NCBI RefSeq assembly: GCF_019890935.1
Contig: NZ_CP082333.1
Span: 1,266,001-1,330,000 of the forward strand
DNA from: Exiguobacterium acetylicum
Lineage (GTDB): Bacteria; Bacillota; Bacilli; Exiguobacteriales; Exiguobacteriaceae
Length of the DNA stretch: 64,000 nucleotides
Reading direction: 5' to 3'
Shown here: positions 1-9,729 of the stretch, in pieces
Position numbering within the stretch: the stretch's first letter is position 1
How the letters are laid out: every line of letters begins with the position of its first letter
Position numbers and translations under genes: made by a program
The notes under the pieces: generated by a model
What the model was told of the DNA's origin: nothing
Databases searched by the model: none
The model's input: the letters and a program-made list of their open reading frames with translations, nothing else

Positions 1-2
1 CT

Positions 3-1664
3 TTAGCAGCTTGCGTCAAGCATTTTGCGGCTTACGGTGCCGCTGAAGGTGGTCGTGATTACAATACGGTTGATATGTCGGATCGTGAATTACGAGAGTT
101 TTATTTACCGGCTTATCTACGGGCAATCGAAGCGGGTGCCCGACTCATCATGACAAGCTTCAACGTCGTTGATGGTGTTCCCGCAACAGCTAGTACGTAT
201 CTGTTACGTCAAATTCTTCGAAAAGAGTGGGAGTTTGACGGGGTCACGATTTCGGATTGGTCTTCTATTAAGGAATTAATCCAGCATGGTGTCGCGGGTT
301 CGCTTGCTGAAGCTGGAGAAAAAGGAATCAAGGCGGGCGTCGATATCGATATGATGTCAGGTGCTTACTTAAATCATTTGGAACAACAGATTGATGATCA
401 AGTCGTTTCGATGGACTTATTAGACGAAGCAGTACGCAGAATACTTATGTTAAAGCAAGATCTTGGGTTGTTTGAAAATCCTTATCGTGGCATTGATCCT
501 GAACTTGAGAAAAGAGTCCACTTATCTGAAGGTCATCGGAATACAGCACGGCGTTTAGCTGAAAAAAGTTGTGTCTTACTGAAAAATAATCAAGTCCTGC
601 CATTAGCAGACGATCAGCGGATCGCGTTGATTGGACCTTTTGCTGCTTCAACGGATGTACTTGGTCCATGGGCAGGCAACGGAAAACGTGAAGAAGCGGT
701 TTCCATTCGAGAGGCGTTTGATGAAGCGAACATTGATTATGTTTTTGCAGAAGGATCAACGATTGATACGGAAATTGACTGGGATCAGGCGATGGAAGTA
801 GCGGCGCAAGCAGATGTGATTCTTATAGCTTTAGGTGAAGCGTCTTGGATGAGTGGAGAAGCCGGAAGTCGAACGGACATCCGTTTGCCGAAAACACAAC
901 GCGATGGATTGGCAAGACTTGCGACACTTGGAAAGCCGATCGTGACCGTGCTATTCAACGGGCGACCACTCGATCTTCGAGATGTCGTTAATCATTCCGA
1001 TGCAGTGCTTGAAGCATGGTATCCGGGAACAGAGTCAGGACGAGCGATTCACCGTTTATTATATGGTCACGTGATTCCTTCTGGAAAACTAACGATTTCA
1101 TTTCCGTATCATGTCGGTCAGTTGCCATTACGTTACGATACCTTACCGACGGGGCGACCGATGACGATCGAAGGCGCTGATCCACGCTATACAAGCAAAT
1201 ACCTGGACGCTCCAAATGAAGCGCTATTTCCATTTGGTTTTGGATTAAGTTATAGCGATTTTACCTATACGCAGTTAAGACTATATGAGCAGCCGCAGGG
1301 AACTACATGGGAAGCATCCGTTATTGTTACGAACGATGGCGCATTAGATGCGGAAGAAATCGTTCAATGGTATATGCAAGATCCAGTTGCTGACGTGTCA
1401 CGTCCCTTACGTCAATTAAAAGGATATGAACGCGTTCTTGTGAAAGCAGGTTCCAGTCGAGAAGTGACATTCCGTATCGATGCTTCGATGCTAATGTATC
1501 AACATCCGGATGGTTCGGTTAAAGCGGATGCTGGTGAATTCATTCTCTATGTTGGTACGGATAGTACATGTGCATTACATGAAAAATTTTGGTTGAAACA
1601 GACCGTTGAAAAGGGGCAATTTGATGAACACATTAACGACCGTTCCACATCTACGACACGATGA
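3..1664 (+). CDS. GH3 family beta-glucosidase (5' end outside window)
   Basis: The frame is open from the left edge, so the N-terminus is missing. Visible are the GH3 KHF-AYG segment with the following GGRDYN, the SDW motif carrying the nucleophile Asp (codon 255-257), the alpha/beta sandwich domain (CVLLKNN, ALIGPFA) and a C-terminal fibronectin III-like domain (VIVTNDG, RPLRQLKGYERV). No signal peptide can be judged. The enzyme should hydrolyse beta-glucosides from the non-reducing end. In Listeria innocua a GH3 enzyme next to a 1,2-beta-oligoglucan phosphorylase acts on sophorose-type sugars; the same neighbour here suggests that substrate (inference). The end overlaps the next gene by about 40 bases, pointing to co-transcription. 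Confidence 0.9.
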   Translation, partial: LAACVKHFAAYGAAEGGRDYNTVDMSDRELREFYLPAYLRAIEAGARLIMTSFNVVDGVPATASTYLLRQILRKEWEFDGVTISDWSSIKELIQHGVAGSLAEAGEKGIKAGVDIDMMSGAYLNHLEQQIDDQVVSMDLLDEAVRRILMLKQDLGLFENPYRGIDPELEKRVHLSEGHRNTARRLAEKSCVLLKNNQVLPLADDQRIALIGPFAASTDVLGPWAGNGKREEAVSIREAFDEANIDYVFAEGSTIDTEIDWDQAMEVAAQADVILIALGEASWMSGEAGSRTDIRLPKTQRDGLARLATLGKPIVTVLFNGRPLDLRDVVNHSDAVLEAWYPGTESGRAIHRLLYGHVIPSGKLTISFPYHVGQLPLRYDTLPTGRPMTIEGADPRYTSKYLDAPNEALFPFGFGLSYSDFTYTQLRLYEQPQGTTWEASVIVTNDGALDAEEIVQWYMQDPVADVSRPLRQLKGYERVLVKAGSSREVTFRIDASMLMYQHPDGSVKADAGEFILYVGTDSTCALHEKFWLKQTVEKGQFDEHINDRSTSTTR

Positions 1665-4600
1665 ATTTAATGTGACACTAACTGAAGGCGGCGACATTCG
1701 TCAAATCCGTTACCAAAATATCATGATTAATCAATTGATTCATCATCCATTTGATGAATCCTTGATGAATGTATATGTTCGTCATGGTTCCAGTGTGGCC
1801 TTACCGTTACTTGGTATCCATTCGCCTAGTAAACTAGCAATATCTGAGCGTACGATCAGCTGGAAAGGTGACTACGAAACATTCGGATACGAGGTCGTCG
1901 CAAGTCTTCACACGACTGGAATGCATTTTAAAGTCTCACTCACTGGGGAAGGAGAATTTGACGTAACCTATGCACAGGATTTAGGGCTGGCTGACGAAGC
2001 CGGTGTACGTACGAATGAGGCATATATGGCACAGTACATTGACTACGTCGCGACCGAACATGGGATATTGGCTCGACAAAACCAGCGACAGTCGACGGGC
2101 TTTCCGAGCGTTGCGATTCTTTCGCATGACCGAATCGAAGAGTTTGCGACGGATGGTTTCGATGTGTATGGTGCGTCATTTCGGCAAACGAATGTAGCAG
2201 AGGGATTAAATGCACACTTACCCTCTCGAATAAATCAGTATGAGTTCGCATTACCGACGATTCGAACAGCTGTCAAAGAATCAGCTGGAGAGCTATCTTT
2301 CCAATTTGAGCTACGGTTCATTCCTTCGATGGAAGAAGCACTTGATGAACAATCGATTGATCAATTTATACCTTTATATGAGCGTGAGGAGCAACGGAAG
2401 GAACATCACCGTACGGCTTTCTTACAAACACCAAAGACGATTGTCGGGAATACAGCGACGAAACAACAACTCGACGTTTTGTATCCGGAACGGTTGCTTG
2501 AAGAATGGGAAGGAACACAGTTATTGTCCTTCTTTACACCTAATGGTCATCATGTCGTTCTAAAAGAAAAGGAACTTCTTGTTGAACGTAGTCATGCAAC
2601 CATCTTATTAAATGCGGGAAGTTTAGCGCCAACAGAAAAGAAATTGGCGACAACAGTCCATATGAATGGTGTCTTCAATTCGCACATCGTATATGGGAAT
2701 ACGAATTACAACAAGTGGATGTCGAACGTCAGAAATCCTTTGAACATCCCTAAAACGTCTGGGCAACGCATATACATCGAGCAAAAGGAAGCCTATCAAT
2801 TATTAGCGTTACCGTCGATTTTTGAAATGGGATGGAACGAAGTGATCTGGTATTACTTCTTAGATGACGAGACGATTGAAGTCCGAACATCAATTGGTGC
2901 TGAGCGACCTGTGCTTGAGACGACTGTTAAGACGCGACATCCGCGTGCGATGAAAATCAGTCAGCAAGTGACGATGCATACACAAGAATATGATGTGCCG
3001 TTTCAAATGGAACAGATCGGAACACGCCTTCATTTTACGGCAACAAAAGAATCATTGAGTAAACGGATTCTACCTGATTTGACATACACGCTTGAAATGG
3101 ATCAGCCTTTTTCAACGGGCTCCACATCTGAATGGTTAACTCAGCCAATCGTAGACGATTTGGTGTGGTTATCTGTCGGAGCGACCGATCATCTTGTCAT
3201 GAGAATGGGAGCAGGAATGCAGTGTGAATTCAATGCTGACGAAGAACGGAAGTCCTTCAATCAATGGAAGGCTGCTTATCGAAAAAACCTCAAATTTGAA
3301 GACGTCTGGCAGGACGCGAATGCTCTACAGTTTCAAGTAGACTGGTACATCCAAAACATGCGGATCCATTACCAATCACCGCACGGCTTAGAGCAATATG
3401 GAGGTGCTGCGTGGGGAACACGCGACGTATCGCAAGGCCCGATGGAATTTTTACTGGCGTTCGGTCATTTTGAAGAAGCTCGCGCATTACTGCTTCAAAT
3501 TTTTTCACATCAATTCGAGGCAGGACATTGGCCACAATGGTTCATGTTTGATGAATATGCTGGTATCCAGCAGGAGGATAGTCATGGTGATGTGATCGTC
3601 TGGCCACTGAAGGCATGCGCGGATTATCTTCAGAAAACACACGATTGGGCGTGTCTCGATGAACTACTTCCATATCGAACAAAGACCGGTCAGGAAACAC
3701 TAAAACAATCGCTCATGCATCATGTGGAACGAGCGTGTGCACGGATTGAAAAGGATTTCGTACCGAACAGTGTCTTTTCCGCATACGGCGGAGGCGATTG
3801 GGACGATACGTTACAACCAGCAGATGATGCGTTAAAGAAAAAATTAATCAGTACTTGGACGGTAGCATTGACATTCCAAACATTCCGTACGTTAGCAAAC
3901 GAGTTACCACAATCGTCATTAAGCATACGATTAGCGGAACTAACTACTACCATCGAACAGTCCTTCCAGTCAGACATGATTCTGGACGGGGTCATCCCTG
4001 GATTTTTACGAGTCGAAGAAGATGGATATCATCCGATGATTCATCCCTCAGATGATGGACTACCAATGAAATATCGATTGTTACCCTTGACCCGTAGTAT
4101 CATCGGAGAACTCGTTACACCAGAACAAGCTATGCAAAACTTAAAGATCATTGAAGAACATTTAAAGTTCCCGGACGGTGTGCGTTTGATGGATCGCCCA
4201 GCACAATATCGTGGTGGTGTGAGTCGTCATTTCATGCGGGCAGAACAAGCAGCTAATGTCGGACGTGAAATTGGACTGCAATACGTGCATGCCCATATTC
4301 GTTACATTGAAGCACTGGCGAAAATCGGAGCTGATGAAAAGAGCATAACGGAAGCATTTGACGTCATTAATCCTGTGGATCTAAAAGTGCCAAAAGCAGT
4401 CCGCCGTCAGAGAAATGCCTATTTCAGTAGCTCGGATGCTGCGTTTACGACGCGTTACGAAGCGCAAGAACGTTGGAACGAATTAAAAGAAGGTAAGATT
4501 CCGGTTAAAGGGGGATGGCGAATTTACTCGAGTGGACCAGGTATTTGGCTGAATCAATTAATGACGAATGTCTTAGGGATTCGAGAGCGTTCAGACGGGC

Positions 4601-4830
4601 TACTTCTTGATCCAGTCATAACCGGAACTATCCAGATGGACCTATTCGATATCCCTTGTCGTATTCGAATCACACGGGGGGGACAACGACGCATTTTATG
4701 GAATGGAGAACTGCTTAATCTTTCAAATCAATCCAATCGTTATCGTCAAGGTGGTTATCTATTACAACGTGAGGCGTTAAAAACGATCCTTCCAAGTGGA
4801 AACGAACTGCAAATCGAGCTTCCGCTCTAA
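1624..4830 (+). CDS. GH94 glycoside phosphorylase, 1,2-beta-oligoglucan phosphorylase-like
   Basis: About 1068 residues, matching the long GH94 subgroup that includes 1,2-beta-oligoglucan (sophoro-oligosaccharide) phosphorylase and far longer than cellobiose phosphorylase (about 800). An N-terminal beta-sandwich half is followed by an (alpha/alpha)6 barrel. W597-G-T-R-D601 and G723-G-D725-W-D-D728 match the GH94 active-site regions; the Asp of GGDW is expected to be the general acid. The reaction would be reversible phosphorolysis of a beta-glucan to alpha-glucose 1-phosphate in the cytoplasm. ATG 1624 is chosen over TTG 1606 because AAAAGGGG lies 7-8 bases upstream of it. Neighbouring GH3, binding protein and permeases fit import and breakdown of beta-1,2-gluco-oligosaccharides. 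Linkage is inferred from length and context. Confidence 0.8.
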   Translation: MNTLTTVPHLRHDEFNVTLTEGGDIRQIRYQNIMINQLIHHPFDESLMNVYVRHGSSVALPLLGIHSPSKLAISERTISWKGDYETFGYEVVASLHTTGMHFKVSLTGEGEFDVTYAQDLGLADEAGVRTNEAYMAQYIDYVATEHGILARQNQRQSTGFPSVAILSHDRIEEFATDGFDVYGASFRQTNVAEGLNAHLPSRINQYEFALPTIRTAVKESAGELSFQFELRFIPSMEEALDEQSIDQFIPLYEREEQRKEHHRTAFLQTPKTIVGNTATKQQLDVLYPERLLEEWEGTQLLSFFTPNGHHVVLKEKELLVERSHATILLNAGSLAPTEKKLATTVHMNGVFNSHIVYGNTNYNKWMSNVRNPLNIPKTSGQRIYIEQKEAYQLLALPSIFEMGWNEVIWYYFLDDETIEVRTSIGAERPVLETTVKTRHPRAMKISQQVTMHTQEYDVPFQMEQIGTRLHFTATKESLSKRILPDLTYTLEMDQPFSTGSTSEWLTQPIVDDLVWLSVGATDHLVMRMGAGMQCEFNADEERKSFNQWKAAYRKNLKFEDVWQDANALQFQVDWYIQNMRIHYQSPHGLEQYGGAAWGTRDVSQGPMEFLLAFGHFEEARALLLQIFSHQFEAGHWPQWFMFDEYAGIQQEDSHGDVIVWPLKACADYLQKTHDWACLDELLPYRTKTGQETLKQSLMHHVERACARIEKDFVPNSVFSAYGGGDWDDTLQPADDALKKKLISTWTVALTFQTFRTLANELPQSSLSIRLAELTTTIEQSFQSDMILDGVIPGFLRVEEDGYHPMIHPSDDGLPMKYRLLPLTRSIIGELVTPEQAMQNLKIIEEHLKFPDGVRLMDRPAQYRGGVSRHFMRAEQAANVGREIGLQYVHAHIRYIEALAKIGADEKSITEAFDVINPVDLKVPKAVRRQRNAYFSSSDAAFTTRYEAQERWNELKEGKIPVKGGWRIYSSGPGIWLNQLMTNVLGIRERSDGLLLDPVITGTIQMDLFDIPCRIRITRGGQRRILWNGELLNLSNQSNRYRQGGYLLQREALKTILPSGNELQIELPL

Positions 4831-4833
4831 AGT

Positions 4834-4868
4834 AGGACAGGATGACTTCATGGAAGTCGTCCTGTCCT
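4834..4868 (+). terminator. Intercistronic hairpin between GH94 and GH13 genes
   Basis: Arms 4834-4849 and 4853-4868 pair over 16 bases with one U-G wobble and a 3-base loop. There is no proper T-run behind it, so it is more likely an mRNA-stabilising or attenuating hairpin than a full terminator. Confidence 0.55.
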
Positions 4869-4896
4869 TTAGCATATGAGAAATGGAGTGAACGAC

Positions 4897-6423
4897 ATGA
4901 TAAAAAGTCATCGGCATCAAGTAGTCTACCATCTGTATCCGAAAAGTTTTCAAGATACGAATGGAGATGGAGTCGGAGATCTGAATGGTATTCGGAAACG
5001 ATTGGATTATCTGCAGAGGCTAGGGGTGGACATGATTTGGTTATGCCCAGTGTACACGTCACCTGGTTATGATCACGGGTATGACGTAGCGGATTATACT
5101 TCAATTGATCCTCTATACGGGTCTATGGACGAGATGGAAGCCTTGATTGACGAAGCGAGTCGGCATGATATCACGATCATGATGGATATAGTCGCGAATC
5201 ATACCTCATCCTGCCATGAATGGTTCATAGCATCCGAACATGATCCGGCCGGTCCATACGGCGACACATATATCTGGTGTGACGAACCGACAGAAGCGGA
5301 ATCTTTTTTTGGAGGTTCTGCTTGGACGTATTCGAGTATACGTCAGCAGTACTATTTCCACTCTTTCGCGAAGGAACAACCGGATCTTAATTGGGAACAG
5401 CCGGTAGTGGCAAAAGAATTTGCACGCATTCTATCGTTTTGGATTGAAAAAGGAGTTCGTGGATTCCGGTTTGATGTCATCGATTTAATCGGAAAACAAT
5501 TTCATCCGCATCGCTGGCTGAATTTTGAACGTGTACAGGAGGGATTACGAGAGATGTTGGCATCCGTTGATCGTTCAAATCTTCTTTTAGTCGGCGAAGC
5601 AGGTGGTCTATCTCCATCCGAAATTCGTCAACTTCAAGAAGAGGGATTACTTGATGTGGTGTTTAACTTTGAGACGTGCGCTCTTGACGAGGTGGCGGGT
5701 AAAAACAAATGGCACCTCCAATCGTTTGATCCAGCGGAATTAAAAAAGACGATTAAAAAATGGCAAGATGAGATGGAAGAAGACGGCTGGAACAGCTTGT
5801 TTTGGAACAATCATGATCAGCCTCGCGTTCTCTCTAGATGGTATGACGATGATATAAGAGCAGCAAAAATGCTTGTCTTGCTTCAGCTGACATTACGAGG
5901 AACCCCTTTCATTTATCAAGGAGATGAGATCGGAATGACGAACGGAAACATTCAGCAATCTGATTATCAGGATATCGAAACCCTCCGTTATTTACAGCAA
6001 GGTGGGGCGATACAGTCCGTTCAGCTGAAGGGTCGTGATCATGCACGTCTTCCGATGATGTGGACGAAAGAAGGTGGATTCTCGACAGGAACAGCTTGGT
6101 TACGGGGAATGACCGATGTTGATCGTAACGTCCACGATCAACAACTGGATGATGATAGTCTCCTGCAGGTGTATCGACGTTTACTTTCGATACGCAAGGC
6201 AGAACTCGCCTTATTGGATGGAGAAATGAAGTGGCATGAGACACCATCAACGATGATCGCATTTGATCGAATTCATGGCGAACAGTCCCTTCGTATTTTA
6301 GTTAATTTGTCGAATCACTCAATCCAACATCGAATAAAGACAGGCAAGACATTAATAGGTGTAGGGGACTACTGTGAAGAGGAACTCGGTCCTTACGCGG
6401 CGGTCCTATGCTATACTTTTTGA
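4897..6423 (+). CDS. GH13 alpha-glucosidase (oligo-1,6-glucosidase type)
   Basis: 508 residues with all GH13 regions: DIVANHT (region I), G189-F-R-F-D193 with the nucleophile, E234 in GEAGG as general acid, and H306-D307 in NNHDQPR. FFGGSAW and QPDLNWE are typical of subfamily 31, the oligo-1,6-glucosidase/dextran glucosidase group. Val after the nucleophile is the residue associated with alpha-1,6 rather than alpha-1,4 preference. No signal peptide, so it acts in the cytoplasm. ATG 4897 has GGAG 8 bases upstream; the earlier ATG 4876 has none. An alpha-glucosidase in an otherwise beta-glucan locus is unexpected. Trehalose-6-phosphate hydrolase is an alternative, but no matching PTS gene is nearby. 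Confidence 0.85.
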   Translation: MIKSHRHQVVYHLYPKSFQDTNGDGVGDLNGIRKRLDYLQRLGVDMIWLCPVYTSPGYDHGYDVADYTSIDPLYGSMDEMEALIDEASRHDITIMMDIVANHTSSCHEWFIASEHDPAGPYGDTYIWCDEPTEAESFFGGSAWTYSSIRQQYYFHSFAKEQPDLNWEQPVVAKEFARILSFWIEKGVRGFRFDVIDLIGKQFHPHRWLNFERVQEGLREMLASVDRSNLLLVGEAGGLSPSEIRQLQEEGLLDVVFNFETCALDEVAGKNKWHLQSFDPAELKKTIKKWQDEMEEDGWNSLFWNNHDQPRVLSRWYDDDIRAAKMLVLLQLTLRGTPFIYQGDEIGMTNGNIQQSDYQDIETLRYLQQGGAIQSVQLKGRDHARLPMMWTKEGGFSTGTAWLRGMTDVDRNVHDQQLDDDSLLQVYRRLLSIRKAELALLDGEMKWHETPSTMIAFDRIHGEQSLRILVNLSNHSIQHRIKTGKTLIGVGDYCEEELGPYAAVLCYTF

Positions 6424-6441
6424 AGAAGGAAGTGAAGTGAA

Positions 6442-7407
6442 ATGACAGGAATTAAGGATATTGCAAAGGCAGCAGGCGTCTCGATTTCGACCGTTTCCTA
6501 CGCGTTGAATGGGAGTACGAAAGTGACGGAAAAAACACGTCAACGTATCATGAAAATCGCGGAAGAGTTGAATTACATCCCGAATGCTGCTGCTAGAACG
6601 CTGAAGACTCGCAAGACGCATATCATCGGCGCCTTTCTAGGAGATTATTCAGGATCGTTTTACGGCGAATTATTAAAAGGAATTAATCATGAGTTGTCAG
6701 AAACGGGATATGAGCTGATCGTCTGTAATGGTCCGGAATCCCATCGCCTCATGACAGAACGGATCGTCGATGGCGGGATAATTTTAGGTCATCGTTTCAC
6801 CCAAGAACAAATTCTTGGATTTGCTGATCGGGGACATCCGCTGACGATTCTTGATCGAAACATGGATCATCCGAATATCAGTTGTGTACTACTTGATAAT
6901 GAGATGGGTATGAGACAAGCGATGCGAACGATAACCGCTACTAAACCACACTGTATTCATCTCGTCGATGGACCGGAAGAAAACCATGATGCTTTCGAAC
7001 GTCGCGCTGTCGTTCTAGAACAGGCCGACTTAGCGGGTATTGCGGTTCGTAGATGGGAAGGTGGATTTACGAAACGTTCTGGTATCCGTGCTGCAAGTGA
7101 AATCCTTGAAGAGTTAAAAGATGGGGATGCTATCGTTTGTTTGAATGATGATATGGCTCTCGGCGTATACGATGTCTTACAAAATACATCATTTCGAATT
7201 GGTCTCGATATATCACTGACGGGATTCGATAAGCTCGAGGTTACAAACTATACACAACCGAAAATCGCAAGCGTCAGTTATTCTAAGTTGGATTGGGGCA
7301 AGACCGCTGCTCGCGCGTTACTTCAATTGATTGATAAACGAGAGCGAACGAATGCGAAGATTGACTCAAAGTTCATCATCGCAGGATCCGTCCTCCAAAA
7401 GAAATAA
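6442..7407 (+). CDS. LacI/GalR family transcriptional regulator
   Basis: 321 residues. The N-terminal helix-turn-helix reads IKDIAKAAGVSISTVSYALN (about residues 4-23), followed by the hinge with YIPNAAARTL. The rest is the periplasmic-binding-protein-like effector domain, with the late DMALGVYDVL and LTGFDKLE segments of the family. It probably senses a sugar from the flanking catabolic genes and acts on the palindromes at 7454-7461 and 7517-7530 in front of the transporter genes. It starts 18 bases after the GH13 stop, so it belongs to the upstream transcription unit and may control its own expression. The effector is unknown. Confidence 0.9.
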   Translation: MTGIKDIAKAAGVSISTVSYALNGSTKVTEKTRQRIMKIAEELNYIPNAAARTLKTRKTHIIGAFLGDYSGSFYGELLKGINHELSETGYELIVCNGPESHRLMTERIVDGGIILGHRFTQEQILGFADRGHPLTILDRNMDHPNISCVLLDNEMGMRQAMRTITATKPHCIHLVDGPEENHDAFERRAVVLEQADLAGIAVRRWEGGFTKRSGIRAASEILEELKDGDAIVCLNDDMALGVYDVLQNTSFRIGLDISLTGFDKLEVTNYTQPKIASVSYSKLDWGKTAARALLQLIDKRERTNAKIDSKFIIAGSVLQKK

Positions 7408-7416
7408 AAAAATAGG

Positions 7417-7445
7417 TTGTAAGCGCATACATGTATGCTTATAAT
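7417..7445 (+). promoter_or_regulatory. Promoter with overlapping cre site for the sugar ABC transporter
   Basis: A -35 TTGTAA (7417-7422) and a -10 TATAAT (7440-7445) are 17 bases apart. The 15 bases at 7417-7431 match every fixed position of the CcpA cre consensus WTGNAANCGNWNNCA, so CcpA would cover the -35. A 14-bp perfect palindrome (7425-7438, GCATACATGTATGC) also lies in the spacer. Confidence 0.7.
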
Positions 7446-7452
7446 GTTTATA

Positions 7453-7530
7453 GAAACGTTTAACCTGTTGCTTTAAGGAAAAACCTTTGTATAAACATTA
7501 TTTTTTTGGAAAACAATCGAAACGTTTCGA
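7453..7530. promoter_or_regulatory. Two AAACGTTT palindromes, probable LacI-family operators
   Basis: The perfect 14-bp palindrome TCGAAACGTTTCGA occupies 7517-7530. A second copy of its AAACGTTT core with one-sided flank sits at 7454-7461. Central-CG palindromes of this kind are typical operators of LacI-family repressors, and a LacI gene ends just upstream. Centres are about 66 bases apart, compatible with looping. Confidence 0.65.
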
Positions 7531-7556
7531 TTAATACGAGATGGAGGAATGGAACC

Positions 7557-8789
7557 ATGAAAAAACTCGGACTAGCACTTGCGGTCAGCGCATTATCGGT
7601 ATCAACATTAGCAGCTTGTTCATCAGGATCCGGAGAAGATGACAAGACATTAACGGTATGGGCAATGGGTGAAGAAGGAAAGGCATTACCGAAGCTCGTG
7701 AAAGAATATGAAAAAGCAAACAAAGGTGTCAAAGTAAAGGTTCAGGCGATACCATGGGATACGGCACATGATAAATTGTTAACGGCGGTCGCTTCGAAGA
7801 ACGGACCAGATGTAGTTCAAATGGGTACATCTTGGATGCCAGAATTCGTTGAAGCAGGTGCTCTTTCAGACATGAAAAAATATGTAGAGAAATACCCGTC
7901 TCTTGCAAAAGATAATTTTTATGAGGGTTCTTATGAAACAGTTGAATTAAAAGATGGTGTTTATGGTGCGCCTTGGTACACAGATACACGAGTCCTTTAT
8001 TACCGAAAAGATGCATTGGCCGATGTAGGATATAAAAAAGCCCCAGAGACATGGGAAGAACTTGAGGATGCTTCGGCTAAGCTTGCAAAACGTCCAGGTG
8101 AGAATATGTATGGGATTACATTGGATACGAACGACCAGATGTTGAACTTCATGTTCGCACGTCAAAATGGATCTGACCTGTTGACGGAAGATAACAAACC
8201 GTTATTTAATCAGCCGGAATTCATTGAAAGTGCTGAATATTTAACGAGTTATTTCAAACAAAAGTATGCTCCGATTGATTTAGGGATGGATATCGTACAA
8301 GCATTTGGTGCAAAGGATCCGAATGTTCCAATGTTCATTAGTGGACCGTGGATGATCAATCTGATTAATGAACAGATGCCGGGTATTGAATCGAAGTGGG
8401 GGACTGCAGTCCTCCCCAAAAAAGAAAATAATATTTCATTCCTAGGTGGAGCGAACCTGAGTATCTTTGAAAGTAGTTCTAAAAAAGATCAAGCAGCGAA
8501 ATTCATCGCGTATATGAGTGAACCAGAAACACAAACAGCATGGATGGAAATGACAAAGTCGCTCCCTTCAACAAAAGAAGCATGGAAAAACGATACACTT
8601 CAAAATGACGAGAAACTGAAGACGTTTGGTGAACAAATGAAAGCTGCTCAACCGATGCCTCTCATCTCATCGTGGGAGAAAGTGTCACAAACCTACTTAC
8701 AGAGTTTCGAGAAAATGTACCGGGGCGATGCAGCGGTCGACAAAGAAGTGGAAGTTTTCCAAAAGAAAGCAGAAACCATCTTAAAATAA
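7557..8789 (+). CDS. ABC sugar transporter solute-binding lipoprotein
   Basis: 410 residues from ATG 7557, preceded by GGAGG at 7543-7547. The signal peptide ends in the lipobox L18-A-A-C21, so the mature protein is lipid-anchored outside the membrane. The fold is the family 1 extracellular solute-binding type (LTVWAMGEEGKALPKLVKEYE, then the DVVQMG and WYTDTRVLYYRKD segments). It delivers an oligosaccharide to the two permeases that follow. Its Listeria innocua counterpart beside a 1,2-beta-oligoglucan phosphorylase binds beta-1,2-gluco-oligosaccharides; that ligand is the best guess here. No ATPase gene lies in the cluster, so a shared MsmX-type ATPase is expected elsewhere. Confidence 0.92.
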   Translation: MKKLGLALAVSALSVSTLAACSSGSGEDDKTLTVWAMGEEGKALPKLVKEYEKANKGVKVKVQAIPWDTAHDKLLTAVASKNGPDVVQMGTSWMPEFVEAGALSDMKKYVEKYPSLAKDNFYEGSYETVELKDGVYGAPWYTDTRVLYYRKDALADVGYKKAPETWEELEDASAKLAKRPGENMYGITLDTNDQMLNFMFARQNGSDLLTEDNKPLFNQPEFIESAEYLTSYFKQKYAPIDLGMDIVQAFGAKDPNVPMFISGPWMINLINEQMPGIESKWGTAVLPKKENNISFLGGANLSIFESSSKKDQAAKFIAYMSEPETQTAWMEMTKSLPSTKEAWKNDTLQNDEKLKTFGEQMKAAQPMPLISSWEKVSQTYLQSFEKMYRGDAAVDKEVEVFQKKAETILK

Positions 8790-8823
8790 GCGGAGCGGAA
8801 GCTTCAAGGAAGGAGTCCTCTGA

Positions 8824-9711
8824 ATGAGACGGTTGCTCAACCATCAGGCGCCTTATCTGTTCATTGCACCGACCATCATTTTACTGTTTCTATTTTCGAT
8901 TACGCCGCTTTTCGTCGCCGTAGTAATGAGTTTTACGAACATGGATTTAGCGGGAATCGCGAACTATGCAAACATCGAATGGATCGGTATCTCAAATTAT
9001 CTTGAAATTTTTAAAGATGAGGTTTTCTTAAAGGCATTAACGAACACGGTCTTTTATGTCATCTTGGGTGTGCCGCTTGTCATTACACTTTCACTCTCCA
9101 TTGCCATTGCGATTAACTTTGGTCGAGGAAAAGTATTTGAATGGTTTCGTGTCGTCTTTTACATGCCGTCGATTACGAACGTCGTTGCAGTCGCCGTCGT
9201 TTGGGGATTCTTATTCAATCCCCAATATGGGCTCTTTAACTTTATCTTGAATGCAGTTCATTTGCCAGATGTTCCGTGGTTACAAGATCCACTTGTTGCA
9301 AAATTATCATTGATCCTATTAGCCTTATGGCGGGCTGTCGGAATCAACATGATTATCTTCCTTGCGGCATTACAGGGGATTCCAAGAACGTATTATGAAG
9401 CAGCTGCACTGGACGGTGCTAGTACGTTTCAGCAAATGTTTAAAATCACGATTCCGCTCTTGCGATATGCCATCTTCTTCGTCACGGTGACGACATTGAT
9501 TGGATGGATTCAATTTTTCGAGGAACCGTTCATAATGACAGAAGGTGGACCATTGAACTCAACGACATCATTGGCACTGTTCATCTATCAAAATGGTTTC
9601 CAACTGAGCAACTTTGGATATGCTGCTGCAGGATCCGTTGTCTTATTCGTTTTAATCATTACAGTCACATTGATTCAATTCCGCGTTCAAAAAAATGATA
9701 ATCCTTACTAA
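8824..9711 (+). CDS. ABC sugar transporter permease (MalF/UgpA type)
   Basis: 295 residues with six hydrophobic segments. The EAA loop that contacts the ATPase is EAAALDGASTFQQMFKITIP near residue 200. It forms the membrane channel with the next gene product and receives substrate from the upstream lipoprotein. GGAAGGAG lies ahead of ATG 8824, and the gap after the binding-protein gene is 34 bases, so the three genes form one unit. Sugar specificity is inferred from context only. Confidence 0.92.
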   Translation: MRRLLNHQAPYLFIAPTIILLFLFSITPLFVAVVMSFTNMDLAGIANYANIEWIGISNYLEIFKDEVFLKALTNTVFYVILGVPLVITLSLSIAIAINFGRGKVFEWFRVVFYMPSITNVVAVAVVWGFLFNPQYGLFNFILNAVHLPDVPWLQDPLVAKLSLILLALWRAVGINMIIFLAALQGIPRTYYEAAALDGASTFQQMFKITIPLLRYAIFFVTVTTLIGWIQFFEEPFIMTEGGPLNSTTSLALFIYQNGFQLSNFGYAAAGSVVLFVLIITVTLIQFRVQKNDNPY

Positions 9712-9729
9712 AGGAAGGGGGACGAGTCA

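Noticed and set aside
1606-1623. TTG start giving six extra residues on the GH94 protein
   Set aside because: The ribosome binding site lies inside this stretch and serves ATG 1624.
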